Positions 44,838 through 56,952 of a stretch of DNA of 64,000 bases are shown one piece after another (the first letter of the stretch is position 1; the number at the start of each line of letters is the position of its first letter). Position numbers and translations under genes: made by a program. Source of the DNA: Larix kaempferi (lineage: Eukaryota; Streptophyta; Pinopsida; Pinales; Pinaceae). The notes beneath the pieces are model-generated. The model saw only the letters and a list, made by a program, of their open reading frames with translations, made no database searches and was not told the origin of the DNA. The stretch is taken from assembly GCA_027924585.1 (NCBI GenBank), contig BSBM01000179.1, positions 10,888,501-10,952,500 of the forward strand, given 5' to 3'.

Positions 44838-47554
44838 TGTTGGTGTCCGTTTTTGTCATCATTTTTTAATATCAAATACATTCTGATTGGCATTACTTTC
44901 GCCATTTTTGATGTAATAAGCACTCTCCTTGCCATTCAGATTGCCAAACAGACTGGGTATGCATATATTCACACATCTCATGAATTTTGGGTTAAAATCA
45001 TCATTTTGTGATTTATTGATGTTTAAATTGATATTTCTTGGCTTGCTTGACAAGTATATTTCATTTTACAGGTCCTAGCTCTCAAACGAACTTTCACTTA
45101 GGTGTGTATCTACGTTGCAAGTGATCAGCTGCATTCATCCCAAGATTCAAACCTACATTCAAACCACGAGTTCATTGGTTGAGATATTCTCGGGCCGTTA
45201 AAAGGAAAACCGTCACATGGATTCTATTTGATATGTGGCCCTTATGATGCGTGAGCTGGTGTTCTGGGAGATTTTCTCCCCTGTACACTTAGCTCGACAA
45301 CACATCCCTCTCTACCCACGTCAAGGAAGATTAGCATTTCAACGACCTCATGAAGGATCGACGCCGTGGAACCTGGAGGATGCTCTTTGCACTGCCATAA
45401 GCTATTACAAGACCGTTCTTTGGCTTACGTGCTATCACGAAATGTTAAGCAGAGCCATCCCTTGGCCTATGTGTTGTCACAGGATATTAAACAGTGCAGT
45501 TTTGGGCATTTAAGACTGTCTATTATTAGAGCAGTCAACCATTAAAAGGTCGACTTGCTCCCCCACTTGTAACACTGTATAAATATATGTCCTTGTAACA
45601 AAGACGAGTTAGCCAAGTCAGTCAGTAATCAGTCAGTCTTTTTATCTTTAGTCTTGCCTATCCTTTTCAACTGCAAATGGATACAGAAACACTGTAACTC
45701 TGTCTTTTATTTGATACATCTCTATTTCAGTTTTATGGAAATTTATCAGCATGCGTGGTGATTCACTGATTAAGGCTCAGCCTCTGTTTGTTGGGACGGG
45801 CCCCTCAACAACCAGTGGTCTTCCATCGGTGTATATAATTTGTTTTGTCTTTTGTAGATAAGCTATGTCGTTATTTTATTTATGTATTTGTTCTGTACAT
45901 GATGTCTTTGTTTTGTATGACGTTGTGCTGTTTATATAAATGATGTTTCTATTTATGTTATGAATATATTGTTGTTGTTCATGTTAATAATGTTTCCAGA
46001 ATATAATTGGTGATCGGTCACACTTAGGTTCATTTGGTTTGCTTAAATAGCTTGGGTTACATTTAGTTTAATTCATTTTCTTTAGTACTTTAGATCACAT
46101 CGAGTCTATCTCATTTGCTTAAGTAGTTTTACTTAAAAGATTTAGTTTGCTTAGTTAACTTAGAGTTTAGTTAGTTTAACCTCCTACATCTGCTCATAGT
46201 CCACACTTAATTTCTGTAGCAGTAGATTAGCTTCAGTTACATCTTAGTCTTGTTTTAGGATAAAATAGAAATAGTTAGTTTCTCCAATCTCGATTAACAT
46301 AGATGGCTTCTTCTTATTCTAGCTCTTAGTTAGCTTATTTATTGTTTCCCCTGCACTGTAGGATCACATGCATCAGCTAGCTGGTAGGTAAAATCATCCA
46401 ATCTTCTCTTCCCTTAGTTTAAATTGTTTCTTCCATCCGGACTATCATTCGGACCGGCATTCAGCTCTTACTACTTTCTGCAGCGGTTTCCTAATTAGGA
46501 TCTAGTTTCTTAGGTTTTTCAAATTGTAATCTCTTTCAACATTTTTAGGAGTCATTAAGACATTGTTTTATTTCATATATAGTTTTAATCAAGTTTTATC
46601 GTTATCCCTAGTTTTCATTCTCTCTTTTCTTTACTTTGTTTCAGTTGTTTTACCAGTTATATTGTTGATTTGTTAATGCTTTACTGTTATAGAATTTATC
46701 AGTTTCATTCTTAGTACATTTTATTGTATGTTGATAATATCCATGTTAGGTTAGGTTTAGTAATTTCATTCTCCAAATTATTTCAGTCTTGAATTGTTCT
46801 TCTCATACTAATAATGAATATATTCATGGAATAGTATTTGGTCCAGAAGTAAGACATCTTTATCAAGTTTTATACTTGCTAATGAATGCAATATCTTTAT
46901 CAAGTTTTCTACTTGCCTCTAGACCTCATTAGCTTCAAGTCCCTTGTTTATAGATAGAAGATAGGTCAATATGTTTAAAGTTAATTGTAGTTGGACAATC
47001 TTTATCTTGCATTTATTTGTAGAAGTTAAATTAGATATAGTTCCATTTTGTTTTCTTGTTACATTTGAAAGCCACTTCGATACATTCACCCCTATTCCCA
47101 TTACATTTGACACACTTCCTCAGAACCCCCAAGGAGAATGGAATTAGATGCTTTAGTGTAGTCTTGAATTGTTGTTGAATTCATTAAATAGTGTGTAATT
47201 TGCTTTAACATATTTATCTGTTTATGTAATTAATTCATTTCATCGATAGGTCTGTAATCTCATTTATAGTTGCTTCTAATTCCTAGAGTAAAGTAGTATA
47301 GTTTGATACTATTCTGATTTGTTGGTTTAGGTAGGATTAGTTAGTCTATTTGTTGTCTTTATGAAGTTTGACTCGGTTTTTCATTTTGAAAGATATTTCG
47401 ATCTTTTGTTTATTAACCATTTCTAAGTTCTAACAAGCCAAAACTTAGGTACCATTCTACCTTAGCATATACTTTTCCTCAACTCTAAGATTACCAACCC
47501 CGATCGATAATTAAATATTAGGTGGTGCTTTAAGACAGTAAATACACCTCAACA
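44838..47554 (+). repeat. E7 5' LTR
   Basis: 2.7 kb. A TATA box lies at 45578-45585 shortly after ccccacttgtaacac. A 93-codon open frame (45235-45513) is shared with the other LTR, but that is expected from duplication of the LTR. The rest is T-rich non-coding sequence. Confidence 0.93.
45578..45585 (+). promoter_or_regulatory. LTR TATA box (E7, 5' copy)
   Basis: TATAAATA after ccccacttgtaacactg. The 3' LTR has TATAAATAG at 61348-61356 in the same context. Likely core promoter of E7. Confidence 0.65.
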
Positions 47555-47557
47555 TTT

Positions 47558-47575
47558 TGGCGTCGTTGTCAGGGA
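47558..47575 (+). promoter_or_regulatory. E7 primer binding site (tRNA-Asp type)
   Basis: TGGCGTCGTTGTCAGGGA differs from the tRNA-Asp primer site used by Athila-type elements only by three transitions. It lies three bases after the LTR end. Confidence 0.85.
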
Positions 47576-47814
47576 GTTGTAGATAGATAGGTAGAATTCA
47601 GCTGCAAATAGGTAGAACCTTCTCTTAGGGATAGATTTGAATTTCTCTCTTTGATAGGATAGTGGCGTGTAAGTAGTAAGATGAGAGGTAAGAACCTGCG
47701 CATCTGTTATAATAGGCATCCCCAAAACCCAGCAACAGTAGTTTTGTAGTTAGAATTTATTTCAGTTGTAACTTTGTTTTCGTGAATAGGTTTAGAGACT
47801 CACAAGGTATATTT

Positions 47815-48665
47815 ATTAAACCTAAAAATCCCTACTAAAATTCCCACTAACCTATGCGAGGAGAGTGCCACCCCAACTTCTAACTTAGCAAAAAGGTATT
47901 GGAAAACACCCAAAGGGGATAGTCCTATTTGGAAAGCTAAGGTAGTCCTTTCTGGAGACCAATTAGGGGAAACCATAGGGACGTCAGAAAAGTATGTTCA
48001 TAAAGAAAGTACACTAGGAGAACCTCAAAGTCATACAGATATTGAACCTAGACAAGAGGAAGCTCATTTAGAACACTGGGACATCCCATATTCAGCAAGG
48101 AAGGAATCACCTAGGTATTCTCTCTCTAGCAGACAAATATTCATGGAGAATGAAGAACGTGTTTGTGGGAGTTACTCTAGGAGCAGAGGGAAAAGTGGAA
48201 GACACTCTCGAGAATTTTATGCTAGGAACCTAAAAGAAAACACATCCGGTTTCGATGGAGTTGCAAGGGTAGAGTTGGAAAACCTATTAGAAAACTGTAA
48301 GTCAGATATCCTAGGAGCAATAGGTTCTCAACTAGATACACTACAAGCTAAAGAGAGGCAAGATGAGGAGTGGGAAGCAACGAGTGTCTTTTGTCCTAGG
48401 TGTATAACTAAACATCCTCAACAAGGATGTCTATGGAATAATGTCCCAGTTTGTCACCTTTGTACAGAAAAAACACCCAACTAATAATTGTCCATTGTTT
48501 CCTGGATTGCAAACCGTATACAAGAGTGCAAACTTTGGTGGACCATCTAGGAGGCCTTGGAAACCTAGAGCTCAACCATCGTATCAAGGACCATCACAAA
48601 TTCCACCCTATTACTATCCTTATCAACCTACTCAACAATGGAATAACTTAGATTGGAAGAATTGA
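47815..48665 (+). pseudogene. E7 gag-like zinc-finger ORF
   Basis: One frame is open from about 47815 to 48484 (readable as WKTPKGDSPIWKAKVVLSGD, later RVELENLLENCKSDILGAIG). It ends in paired cysteines (FCPRCITKHPQQGC, then VCHLCTEK). A length change in the A6 run at about 48470 shifts the frame, after which HPTNNCPLFPGL completes a CCHC-like finger. A P/Q/Y-rich tail (YYYPYQPTQQWNN) follows to a TGA at 48663-48665. Cysteine spacing suggests an extra zinc-binding pair ahead of the knuckle. The usual capsid core is not obvious. Confidence 0.75.
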
Positions 48666-49201
48666 CCACCACAGTATCCTCCTCAGAATGCTCAACAACA
48701 ACAATGGTCGCATGGATGGAGAAGACCAGCCTATGCTCAACCACCTCCCCCTATGCCTAACTATCCTTATCCACATAATACCCCAGCAACTTCTGCCTGG
48801 ATTTGTACCCCCTTTACTACCCCCTATCCCAAATCAACCTCACCATTTCCAGAATAAGAATCCTCCAAGGCCCATAATATTACTAGCACAACCGATACCA
48901 AATTCTGACAACAAACCAACCCAAAATTCTAATGACATTGGATTGTTACCCCCTTCCATCATATTCCATTTTGACTGCACCAATACATGAGATTCAACTG
49001 TGGTTTGGAGGAGTTCTGAAATATCATCCCAAGTCATCAGTTGTTATCCAAGAAGAGAGTGAAGAAGTTAAAACAATAGATGATTCTCAAATCTCCCTTG
49101 ATGAAAATAGACATAGACTTTGTCATCAACCGATATCTAAACAAAATTTTGGGTAGAATGCCCTCCAACAAAAGGAGATGAAGCTGGTAGAAGAGGAAAT
49201 C
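48666..49201 (+). other. E7 Pro/Gln-rich remnant up to E8
   Basis: Continues the proline-rich coding flavour (PPQYPPQNAQQQ, PPPPMPNYPYPH) with stops, then an acidic stretch (EESEEVKTIDDSQISL near 49050). The E8 insertion follows at 49202. Confidence 0.55.
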
Positions 49202-49589
49202 TGTGAATGCACCTAAAACAATTAATTAATAAGAATATGAGAAATAGCAGAAATAATATAACAGAATCACTTTTATATTGATCACAGGCCACTTCGAGGG
49301 GGAAACCCTCCTTTGAGCAAGCTCAATACAATTAACTTCACGGTGCCTTCAATGACCTCAACACAAACTTATATACTAAGTCTATGCCCAATACTATGAG
49401 TCAAAACCATGGGACATATAATACTACGGGACGACTTACAAAGCATATGCGTCCAATACTATGGGTCAATACTATGGGCTAATATATACTACGGATCAAC
49501 AAAATACTACGGGACGACTTACAAAGCATTTGCGTCCAACAACAATATACTAACATAGTAAAGAGAAGGGTTGACATAGGCTCCTAACA
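49202..49589 (-). repeat. E8 3' LTR
   Basis: Left copy, TGTGAATGCACC to CTCCTAACA. In element sense a TATA-like TATATAAG lies near 49370. The phrase atactacgggacgacttac is repeated inside the LTR. Confidence 0.94.
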
Positions 49590-50029
49590 TCCCTCTCCCT
49601 TAGAAAAAGCTTTGTCCTCAAAGCTTTGGTTGGATAAAATTGTTGCATAAGCTGAAGGAGTGGTTCCCCGATAGCATCCTCGGGTTGCATTTCAAGCCAC
49701 TGACGCCATTGGAGTGTCAAGGAGGATGGCTTGGAAGGCTGTAGATGAAGAAGAACCCTGTCAGCTGCGTGGAAAATGCGCTCAGAACGATGCTGATTGG
49801 CTTGTTGTTTCAAGCGAATTCTGTCCATGTGAAGATTGCCCTGCAGAATGAGAAGAATCTGATCGCAGTTTCGAAGAACCAAGTCAATTGCCTGAACTGG
49901 GGAGCTGCTAAGGGTGTATGGAAGAAGAATTGGTGGTGTTTTTCCATATACTACTTCATATGGTGTCCTTTGAGATGTGGTATTGTACCACCAAAGCGCT
50001 GCTAGGAAATCATAGAAATAGTTGGCCAA
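49550..50029 (-). pseudogene. E8 integrase C-terminal region
   Basis: The frame begins with the end of the integrase core (FYDFLAALWWYNTTSQRTPY, EVVYGKTPPILLPY), the usual NTSxHxxxGxTPFEVVYG-type motif of gypsy integrases. It continues into the C-terminal domain (MDRIRLKQQANQHRSERIFH, then DRVLLHLQP). A chromodomain would follow but is not clearly present. The DDE residues lie upstream and are missing. Confidence 0.85.
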
Positions 50030-50145
50030 AGCTGTGTAGGGATGGGCAAGGGTTTGAGCAATCCCGAAAGGAGTGTTGTTTCACGCTTGTTGACTGGGAA
50101 AGTATCATCGTCAGCCACTATCTGTTGAATTGTCATTTTTATTCC

Positions 50146-50659
50146 CTACCAAAAGAAGGTACATTGTTCCCCGGTCATACATGTTGCAGAACCCAGAGTG
50201 CCCTGTTGATGAAGAAGCATGGAGTTCATAGAAGAGAGAGCCCTGTTGAACATATTGCAACCAATTTGGAACAAGCAGAGAAAGAGCTGTAAGAGAAACT
50301 GGTTCATCAATTGTGCAAAAAGGAGCATCTTCCACCATATTGTCCTACCCTTCTTGTAAGTGATCACATAGGGATAACCCATGAGTTGGATAACCCATTT
50401 CAGGTGTGGTTGGGGAGGAGACCCATTGTTCTAGAAAATTTTCCAGACTCGGGAGATCAGTCTTGATGCAGAAATAATTCCCTAGTAGGTATGGCTGCCA
50501 CTTCTGTACTACATGCAAAATAGCCATCATTTCTTGCTGACAGGTAGATGGGGCTAAATTCTTACCGGAAAGGTCTCGTGAAGGCATCAAGCGCATTAGT
50601 TCAGCAAAGATACCTACATATCTATCCAAGGAAGTAGTGGAGACTGTTGATGGGTGCAT
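50146..50659 (-). pseudogene. E8 RNase H remnant
   Basis: The frame 50345-50659 contains EMMAILHVVQKWQPYLLGNY and KTDLPSLENFLEQ, matching the RNase H domain fused to gypsy RT (EMLAIVxAVxKWRxYLxGxxFxIxTDHxSL). A shift near 50380 leads to MGYPYVITYKKGR. Upstream, only about 40 bases separate this from the protease region, so nearly all of RT is deleted. Confidence 0.85.
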
Positions 50660-50702
50660 CTGAATGGAATTGAGCTGAGCGATGACACCATGTGAATTTT
50701 TC

Positions 50703-51139
50703 TTAAGTATTTTTTCCAGGCGATGTGAACTGATTGATGTAGAGAGACCTTGGTTGTAAGCTCATAAATTTTTGTTGTGCCCCGTTGACTTTAAACTGCA
50801 TCCAAAGTTCAGCAAAATCCCATAAGATGGGGCCAAGTGTGCATAACCATTGAACGCCCAAAACCACATCACATCCACCTAAGGACAAGGAAAACATGTC
50901 AGAGCGTAGGTTATAATCTTCCATAGAGATACGCACATTGTGACACTTCCCTTGCAAGGTAAGGTGCCCCCATTGGCAACCATGACTTCAAAGTTGGAGC
51001 AAGGATGGACAAAACAATTAGCCTGTTTGGCAATCCGAGGGTCAATGAAGTTATGAGTGCTACCCGAATCAATGAGTATGGTAAGAGGGAGCTTCTTGAA
51101 GTATCCCCTGACCCCGCATTGTTTGTGGGGTGGTGACAC
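50703..51139 (-). pseudogene. E8 aspartic protease
   Basis: The frame 50879-51139 carries ILIDSGSTHNFIDPRIAKQ, with active-site Asp in DSGSTHNFID, the standard gypsy protease motif. The overlapping frame 50703-50957 continues with DMFSLSLGGCDVVLGVQWLC and LGPILWDFAELWMQF, so a shift occurs near 50940. Confidence 0.92.
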
Positions 51140-51378
51140 CGGTTACAGCATGGAGAGAGATCTTGGGTGGGTTGTCCTGAGATGGGGTGTCAGCAGGTGG
51201 TGTTGAATGTCGACCTGATCATCTACTGTATCTATAGCTTCTTCACCAATTTCTAAGGCAGGCGGAGAATCCACATCCAAGAGATAGAGCTTTTGTTGAA
51301 CACATCGATGTCCCCGAGTGAATTTCTCATCACAATTATAGCAAAGCCCTTTTTCCTCGGCGTGCCTGCATTTCTATT

Positions 51379-52188
51379 TCAGACACAAATGATTGATAGG
51401 AGTTGGTGAGGAGAAGGCGTGATGGGAGGTCGTTGGCAACCCATATTTTTGAAGGGAACAAAGGTGGGTTTGGAGCATTGTTGAGCTACAATCTTGTCCT
51501 CGGCCAGCTTAGCCAACCCTAGGACTTCCATCATTGTGTTGGGACAAAACATTTTGACCTCTGAGCGGATTTCATCCTTGAGACCACTGATAAAACAACT
51601 CCTGTAGAATTCATCAGACAATCCTTCTGTGTGATTGGCCAATTTCTCAAATTCTGTCTGATACTCTCTCACCGTGCCAATTTGGTGACGTTTAGTGAGT
51701 GCTCCTATGAAATCATCAAAAGCACTAGGACCAAATCGTGGCAAAATGAGTTGGCAAAAATCTGTCCAGTTTGGCTCGGGATGAGCTTTGATATACCAAC
51801 GGTACCATTGAAGGGCTTCCTATTCCAAATGAAAGGATGCAAGTGGAACTTTTTGCGACATCAAAAGTATTATGTAGACTAAAATATTGTTCTACTCGGT
51901 ATATCCATCCAGTCGGATCAGTACCATTGAAGCGAGAAAATCAAGCTTCGGCCCACGAAAATTGCTGGAAGAAGAGAACCTGGTGGCTGCAAAATATTCT
52001 AGCTCTCGGTTATTGTTCATGGCTGAATGCTGAAGATGGAGGCTGAGAAAATTTTCATCTAGATCTTGGAGTTCTGGTTTGGATGGCTGTAAGTGCTTCC
52101 TCCATGGTGTTTGCTCCTGCACTGGGTGACAACCATAACCAGTTTTTTTTTCTTTTTTTTGTTGGAATGGGTAGAAAAACACAAACAA
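51379..52188 (-). pseudogene. E8 gag
   Basis: The frame 51379-51744 carries the gypsy gag signature (MPRFGPSAFDDFIGALTKRH, TVREYQTEFEKLANHTEGLS, FISGLKDEIRSEVKMF). The upstream frame 51892-52188 supplies YFAATRFSSSSNFRGPKLDF, the segment preceding it, in another register. A CCHC-type knuckle may lie near 51310-51370 (text around CYNC), but it is decayed. Confidence 0.88.
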
Positions 52189-53104
52189 AAGCTGATTTAG
52201 TAAAGGGAAATTTGGATTAGGGAAACAATCTGATGGGTAATTGGGGTTTGACTAGATTTTGGACATTGGCAAAACAAAAGGACAAGAAAGCAAAAAAAAG
52301 GGGGATTTCAGAAGTGGGGTGATAGAATGAGAAAACTTGGCAGGAGAGGGACAAAGAAGCAGAATTCAGAAAGGAATTCTGTGGTAAAATTTGAAGGTGA
52401 TTGGGTGAAATCTGAGGAAGTTATGGCAAACCCTAAAAGTAGACAAATGTGGGATTTCAGGCTTTGGGAAGGGGAATTGGGGATAGGGTCCTCAGGAATG
52501 AAAGATGCAGAATGGAATGACAGGGGTTCCCCAAAAATTTCAAGGAAAACATATTGAAAATAAGAGAGATATGGAGATATGGACTGGAGCGGCTACGGCT
52601 CGAAAGGGATCTGGAACAGCGCCGAATGGATTGAAAACGGCTGAATCTTGAACGACGTGCAAAATGGATCTGAAACGGCGCAACAGTGATCGACAATAGT
52701 TCAACTGAAAGTAGATATGGACCCTAGGTATGTGTGGCTTCCTAACAGTTCAGGGGTTTCACTCGGCCACCAATGATGTCTGATGGCTTGCGTATTGGGG
52801 CAGTACCCCTCACTCCACGGCTCAGGTAAAACTGATAACCGCTTTGCCACAAACAACAGCTGTTGGTTTACCTCATGGGTGGGAACTAGTCAATCAAGTA
52901 GGGGTCGTTGTCATTTTCGCTGGCAGGTCCTCTCAATGGGCCAGCTACTTCGGGGTTCCTGTGGTACTCCTCACAATGAGTTTTAGGGCTTATGCCCAAG
53001 TACTTCCCACAGTTAAGTGGATAGGGATTATTCCCAAATCCGAACCTGCAACAAATGCGAAAAAAAAATTTGGCAAAAATTTCACCCAGCGAGCCCAAGA
53101 AAGT
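52189..53104 (-). other. E8 5' leader
   Basis: Non-coding leader between gag and the primer site. Open frames on either strand (for example 52327-52557 plus) show no motif. The segment at 52570-52700 is richer in CpG than its surroundings. Confidence 0.5.
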
Positions 53105-53116
53105 GCTCTAATACCA
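53105..53116 (-). promoter_or_regulatory. E8 primer binding site
   Basis: The minus strand reads TGGTATTAGAGC, one transition from the tRNA-iMet site, two bases inside the 5' LTR. Confidence 0.9.
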
Positions 53117-53118
53117 GA

Positions 53119-53504
53119 TGTGAATGCACCTGCAACAATTAATTAATAAGAATATGCAAAATAGAAGAAATAATAGAACAAAATCACTTTTATATTGATC
53201 ACGGGCCACTTCGAGGGGGCAACCTCCTTTGAGCAAGCTCAATACAATTAACTTCACGGTGCCTTCAATGACCTCAACACAAACTTATATACTAAGTCTA
53301 TGCATAATACTATGAGTCAAAACCATGGGACATATAATACTACGGGACGACTTACAAAGCATATGCGTCCAATACTATGGGTCAATACTATGGGCTAATA
53401 TAAACTACGGATCAACAAATACTACGAGACGACTTACAAAGCATATGCGTCCAACAACAATATACTAACATAGTAAAGAGAAGGGTTGACATAGGCTCCT
53501 AACA
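53119..53504 (-). repeat. E8 5' LTR
   Basis: Right copy of the E8 LTR, ending CTCCTAACA and followed by the duplicated AAATC. Confidence 0.94.
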
Positions 53505-53509
53505 AAATC

Positions 53510-55873
53510 AATCCTCTTTCTCCTGGTCCTTGAGTTATTTTGGGTTATCTTCATTTGTATATATGGAAATATGTTTTTCAATAATAAGAGTATTTTTTAA
53601 TGACCAATGGCATTTTTTTCTACAAGAAACCCATTGCTATGATCAGCTTATGAAATTTTGCGAATTAAAACAGGAAGACTCTTCCTCCCTTTTCCCAAAA
53701 ATTCATATTTTCTTTGTACACAGATGTTTGTTTTGAACAAATTTGAATCATCTAACAAGTGGTTTTGCAGTATGATTACAAGAACCTCATAATCAGCTCA
53801 TGCAATATTATCCAAAAAGGGAAGTGCTCCAAAAAGAAATACTTATAATCCTCTTTCTCTTCTGATTATTGTTGAAAATTGAAAATTTATAGTTAAAATG
53901 TTCCCTATATCATCTTTAACCACTTTCTTTTATAATTATGCATATGATATTTGATTCAGACATGTACATCTCTGATTTATCATTATAACTGTTGTTTAAG
54001 ACCTATCATTATGATTTTCAAAAGTTCTATCTTACACCTATGGACTACTAGCTCATCCTAGACTCATTATCAAAACTTGTCTCTTAAGAACTTTTAAAAG
54101 GTAGCTCAAAAGTGAATGATATTTCTATTTTTGTGGGGAACATTATTGACTTTTTATGAAGAAGATAGACTGAGAGGTTAAAGAACATCTTTACTTTTTT
54201 CTCTTTTGACATGATTTGTAATTCTACCCATTATAAATTTACTCATAAGGTTTGTTCTAAAATTTTGAATTATGTGTTTATCAAGCTTAGCACACTCTAG
54301 TTCCAACCGACTTCCTTAAAAAATATATATATATATCATTATACGAGGCAAACCCTCCGGGGTACTGAACAGGCTCACTGGAAGTGGGTCCATGCTAAGT
54401 AAAATATTAAACAAGGAAGCTCGATAAATGCAAGTAAACTCGTCGGGGTACTGAATAGGCTCGCTGGCAGTGGGGCTATGCTTGCATGGTACCAAGATAA
54501 ACCCACTGGGGTACTGAACAGGCCTGCTGGCAACGGGGCAATATCGGGTAAAATAGGTTTGGTTAATGCATCGCTATGCACATGGCTCATAAAAAAAAAA
54601 CCTGAGTATACAAACACATGTTTAGGTCAATTATTTATACTATCATTAGAGAATAGATGTAAGTTGCACTTGGGCGCTGTCATCTGATTCACACATTACC
54701 TAGGATGTGACTATCCTAGAAATGGGACCCATAACTATAGAAGTCTCACAAACTCTACGGTGAACCTTATTTATATTCTTTGGATGACATAAAATATTTA
54801 CAATAAGTCATGGATGACTAGTTTCCTTATGGCACTTTTCCCATCAATTATCCTATCATTCTTCATATGGTCTTTTTAAACACTGTTGTGATCTTTTGGA
54901 TGAATGTACATATCTAAATCATCTACATTTACTAGTTAATATTTTATTTTCTTAAGAACATTATTACAACGTTTCTAGGATCTATTGGCAAAGCTTTCAA
55001 TTGAAATTACTTGAATATTAATCAATTTTTCTTTGATGGCTTGAGGACACATCATATTTTTGGTTTGGGGGAGATTCAGAACTGTTTTTACTCTCTGAAT
55101 ATTGATGAACAAATTTATGTATCCCTGATGAATAATAGGTGTTTTTCAGGATAATGCAAAAAGCAGAAAGAGGCTTGACAAATAAGAAAGAACGCAACTT
55201 GAAGTTCCAGAAAAGCAGGTTTACAATATCTCTGGTATGCTGACAAGTTCCAGAAAAATTCTTTGCATAATCAGCAACAGCCAGATCCATCAAAACATGT
55301 TTTTGTACAAAGGTCCGTATGAAGGGTTGAATGAAGGGTTGAATGACGATCCGAATAAGCTGACGAACGAGGCAAATAAATAGCGATCTGAAGGGAGTAT
55401 TGAATGAAACCATAGCTTGAATTATCGATTTTTGTTGATATATCTAACTAACTAGTCATAACAAGGATCGAATTAAAACGCAATCTTTGCATACTGATAA
55501 ATTGGTCAATCATACATTTTGGGCGTTGTCTTATGATCCTTATTCTCCATTTAAGAGCTATCATTCCACATATCATTCATGCACTAAGACATTTATGATT
55601 TTTCATGTGTAATTATGTCTTTCATCTCATAAATAAAATTTATGTTCAACCTGTCCAAACTTTTACTTTGGACATGGTTGAATACATCACAAACCATATG
55701 AATTCATAATTACATAGCTCTAAGGTGGCACATGACTCAAGGTAGCTTAATAATATCATATCATTTGTACGTGTGAGATCTCCCTCCATGATCATTCAAT
55801 CACTCAAACGGACCTTGTTTTAAACCTACCCCCTACATAAATCCTGCCTCATTTTGCTCATTATCCATCCACC
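53510..55873 (+). other. E7 interior, non-coding; no pol found
   Basis: I looked for protease, RT, RNase H and integrase motifs on both strands and saw none. Content: three similar phrases built on ggggtactgaacaggctcgctgg (54349, 54436, 54499), and an internal purine tract ttggtttgggggagattcag (about 55058-55077) that resembles the element's own 3' purine tract. A doubled gaagggttgaat lies at 55320-55343. Otherwise AT-rich. Confidence 0.5.
54349..54545 (+). repeat. Three dispersed copies of a ~40-bp GC-rich phrase
   Basis: aaacycnycggggtactgaa...ggctcgctggcagtgggg starts at 54349, 54436 and 54499 (spacings 87 and 63). The connecting text differs. Confidence 0.8.
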
Positions 55874-56134
55874 TTGAACTTATCAAACCCTATCTACTGC
55901 AATTTCGTGCATTCCCTCTACCCAACCACATCCATCGACCTATGTTCAAAAATTCCAACCCGTCATGAGCCTAGCTGTTACCAGGACCTCTTATGGATTT
56001 TCGATTTTAAGGCTTGCCGTGAGATATTTTTGTGTGCTGGATGGGGTCCGTTCCTTCGCCTCCTTGACGGTCATGACCATGAAATATCCTTACTGTTTGC
56101 AAAATGGTTTGATGTTAAGACAACCAAGTTCATC
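55874..56134 (+). pseudogene. E7 second ORF, N-terminal part (before E9)
   Basis: An open frame of 87 codons (readable as DLLWIFDFKACREIFLCAGW, LLFAKWFDVKTTKFI) ends at the E9 insertion. The frame resumes at 59240 with GHLTFPVTEESIASATKLPR. I do not recognise the family with certainty. Its composition and position resemble the extra 3' ORF of Athila-type elements. Confidence 0.6.
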
Positions 56135-56940
56135 TGTTAGGATATCCCTATACTCCATCCTAGTCCTACCAGCATTTCATCCTTTGCATTTTCAGTCTTG
56201 CATGCATTCCTGTATGCAGCATGCATTCTACATGCATTGCATGCATCTGCATGCTGCCCAGTCATCAGGTTGACACCTCCAGCACCTAGTACCTAGTCTT
56301 CCAGCACTCGGGAGCTTATTTCCGCTCAGATTGAGCCCTCCTAGCCAGTGATGCCCCCACATCTCACCATCCACTTGACAAAGGCGCCCTTCTTCACCTA
56401 CCAGTCCAGTTGTCTTCAGTTAACTGAGTTCTCTCCTTGATTTTAGGCTTGACTCACTCTTAACTGAACTTACCACTCTGATGGACCTCCAGTGTGACTA
56501 GACTGCTCATTCTAACTTCAGTTAGCTCCTCATGCACCCTCCACTGAGCCTCCTTCATTCAGTTAGTGTCTCCATGTGCCAGTTACACTCAGTTACACCT
56601 ACCACACTCAATTAGACTCAGTTTGACTGACGGTTGACAGTTACTTGTGCATTGATGACTCCACCAATGACGAGATAGACTTCTAGTTGTGCTTTGATCA
56701 CTCCATGAAGGCTAATTCGAATTGCCACCTTGGCATTCGAATCCTCATGCATTGTATACTTATTTTTCCATATTGTAATTAATTAATTAGTGTCTGTGAA
56801 GTATTTTTACTTCTATCCGAGTTCTACTGTATTATTATTTTGTTGCTCATCTTACTGCATTGACCACTCTTAATCTTATTCCTAAATTCTTTATTGTGAG
56901 GTATACATCATCTCTTAGATCTGATGTGAGGATTTTCACA
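56135..56940 (+). repeat. E9 5' LTR
   Basis: Contains a dense cluster of CATGCA/TGCATG motifs at 56199-56255, as does the E6 LTR, and shares cagttagc and cactcagtt phrases with E6 in complement. It ends gaggattttcaca. Confidence 0.92.
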
Positions 56941-56952
56941 TGGTATCAGAGC
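56941..56952 (+). promoter_or_regulatory. E9 primer binding site
   Basis: TGGTATCAGAGC, a perfect tRNA-iMet complement, immediately after the LTR. Confidence 0.95.

Larger units (their letters stand above)
49202..53504 (-). mobile_element. E8: internally deleted Ty3-gypsy (chromovirus-like) element
   Basis: LTRs of 388 and 386 bases (49202-49589, 53119-53504) start TGTGAATG and end CTCCTAACA. The target duplication AAATC is perfect (49197-49201, 53505-53509). A primer site at 53105-53116 (minus) and the purine tract AAGGGAGAGGGA at the left LTR give orientation. The interior keeps gag, protease, RNase H and the integrase C-terminus, but RT and the integrase catalytic core are gone. The gene order fits Ty3-gypsy. 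Confidence 0.95.
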
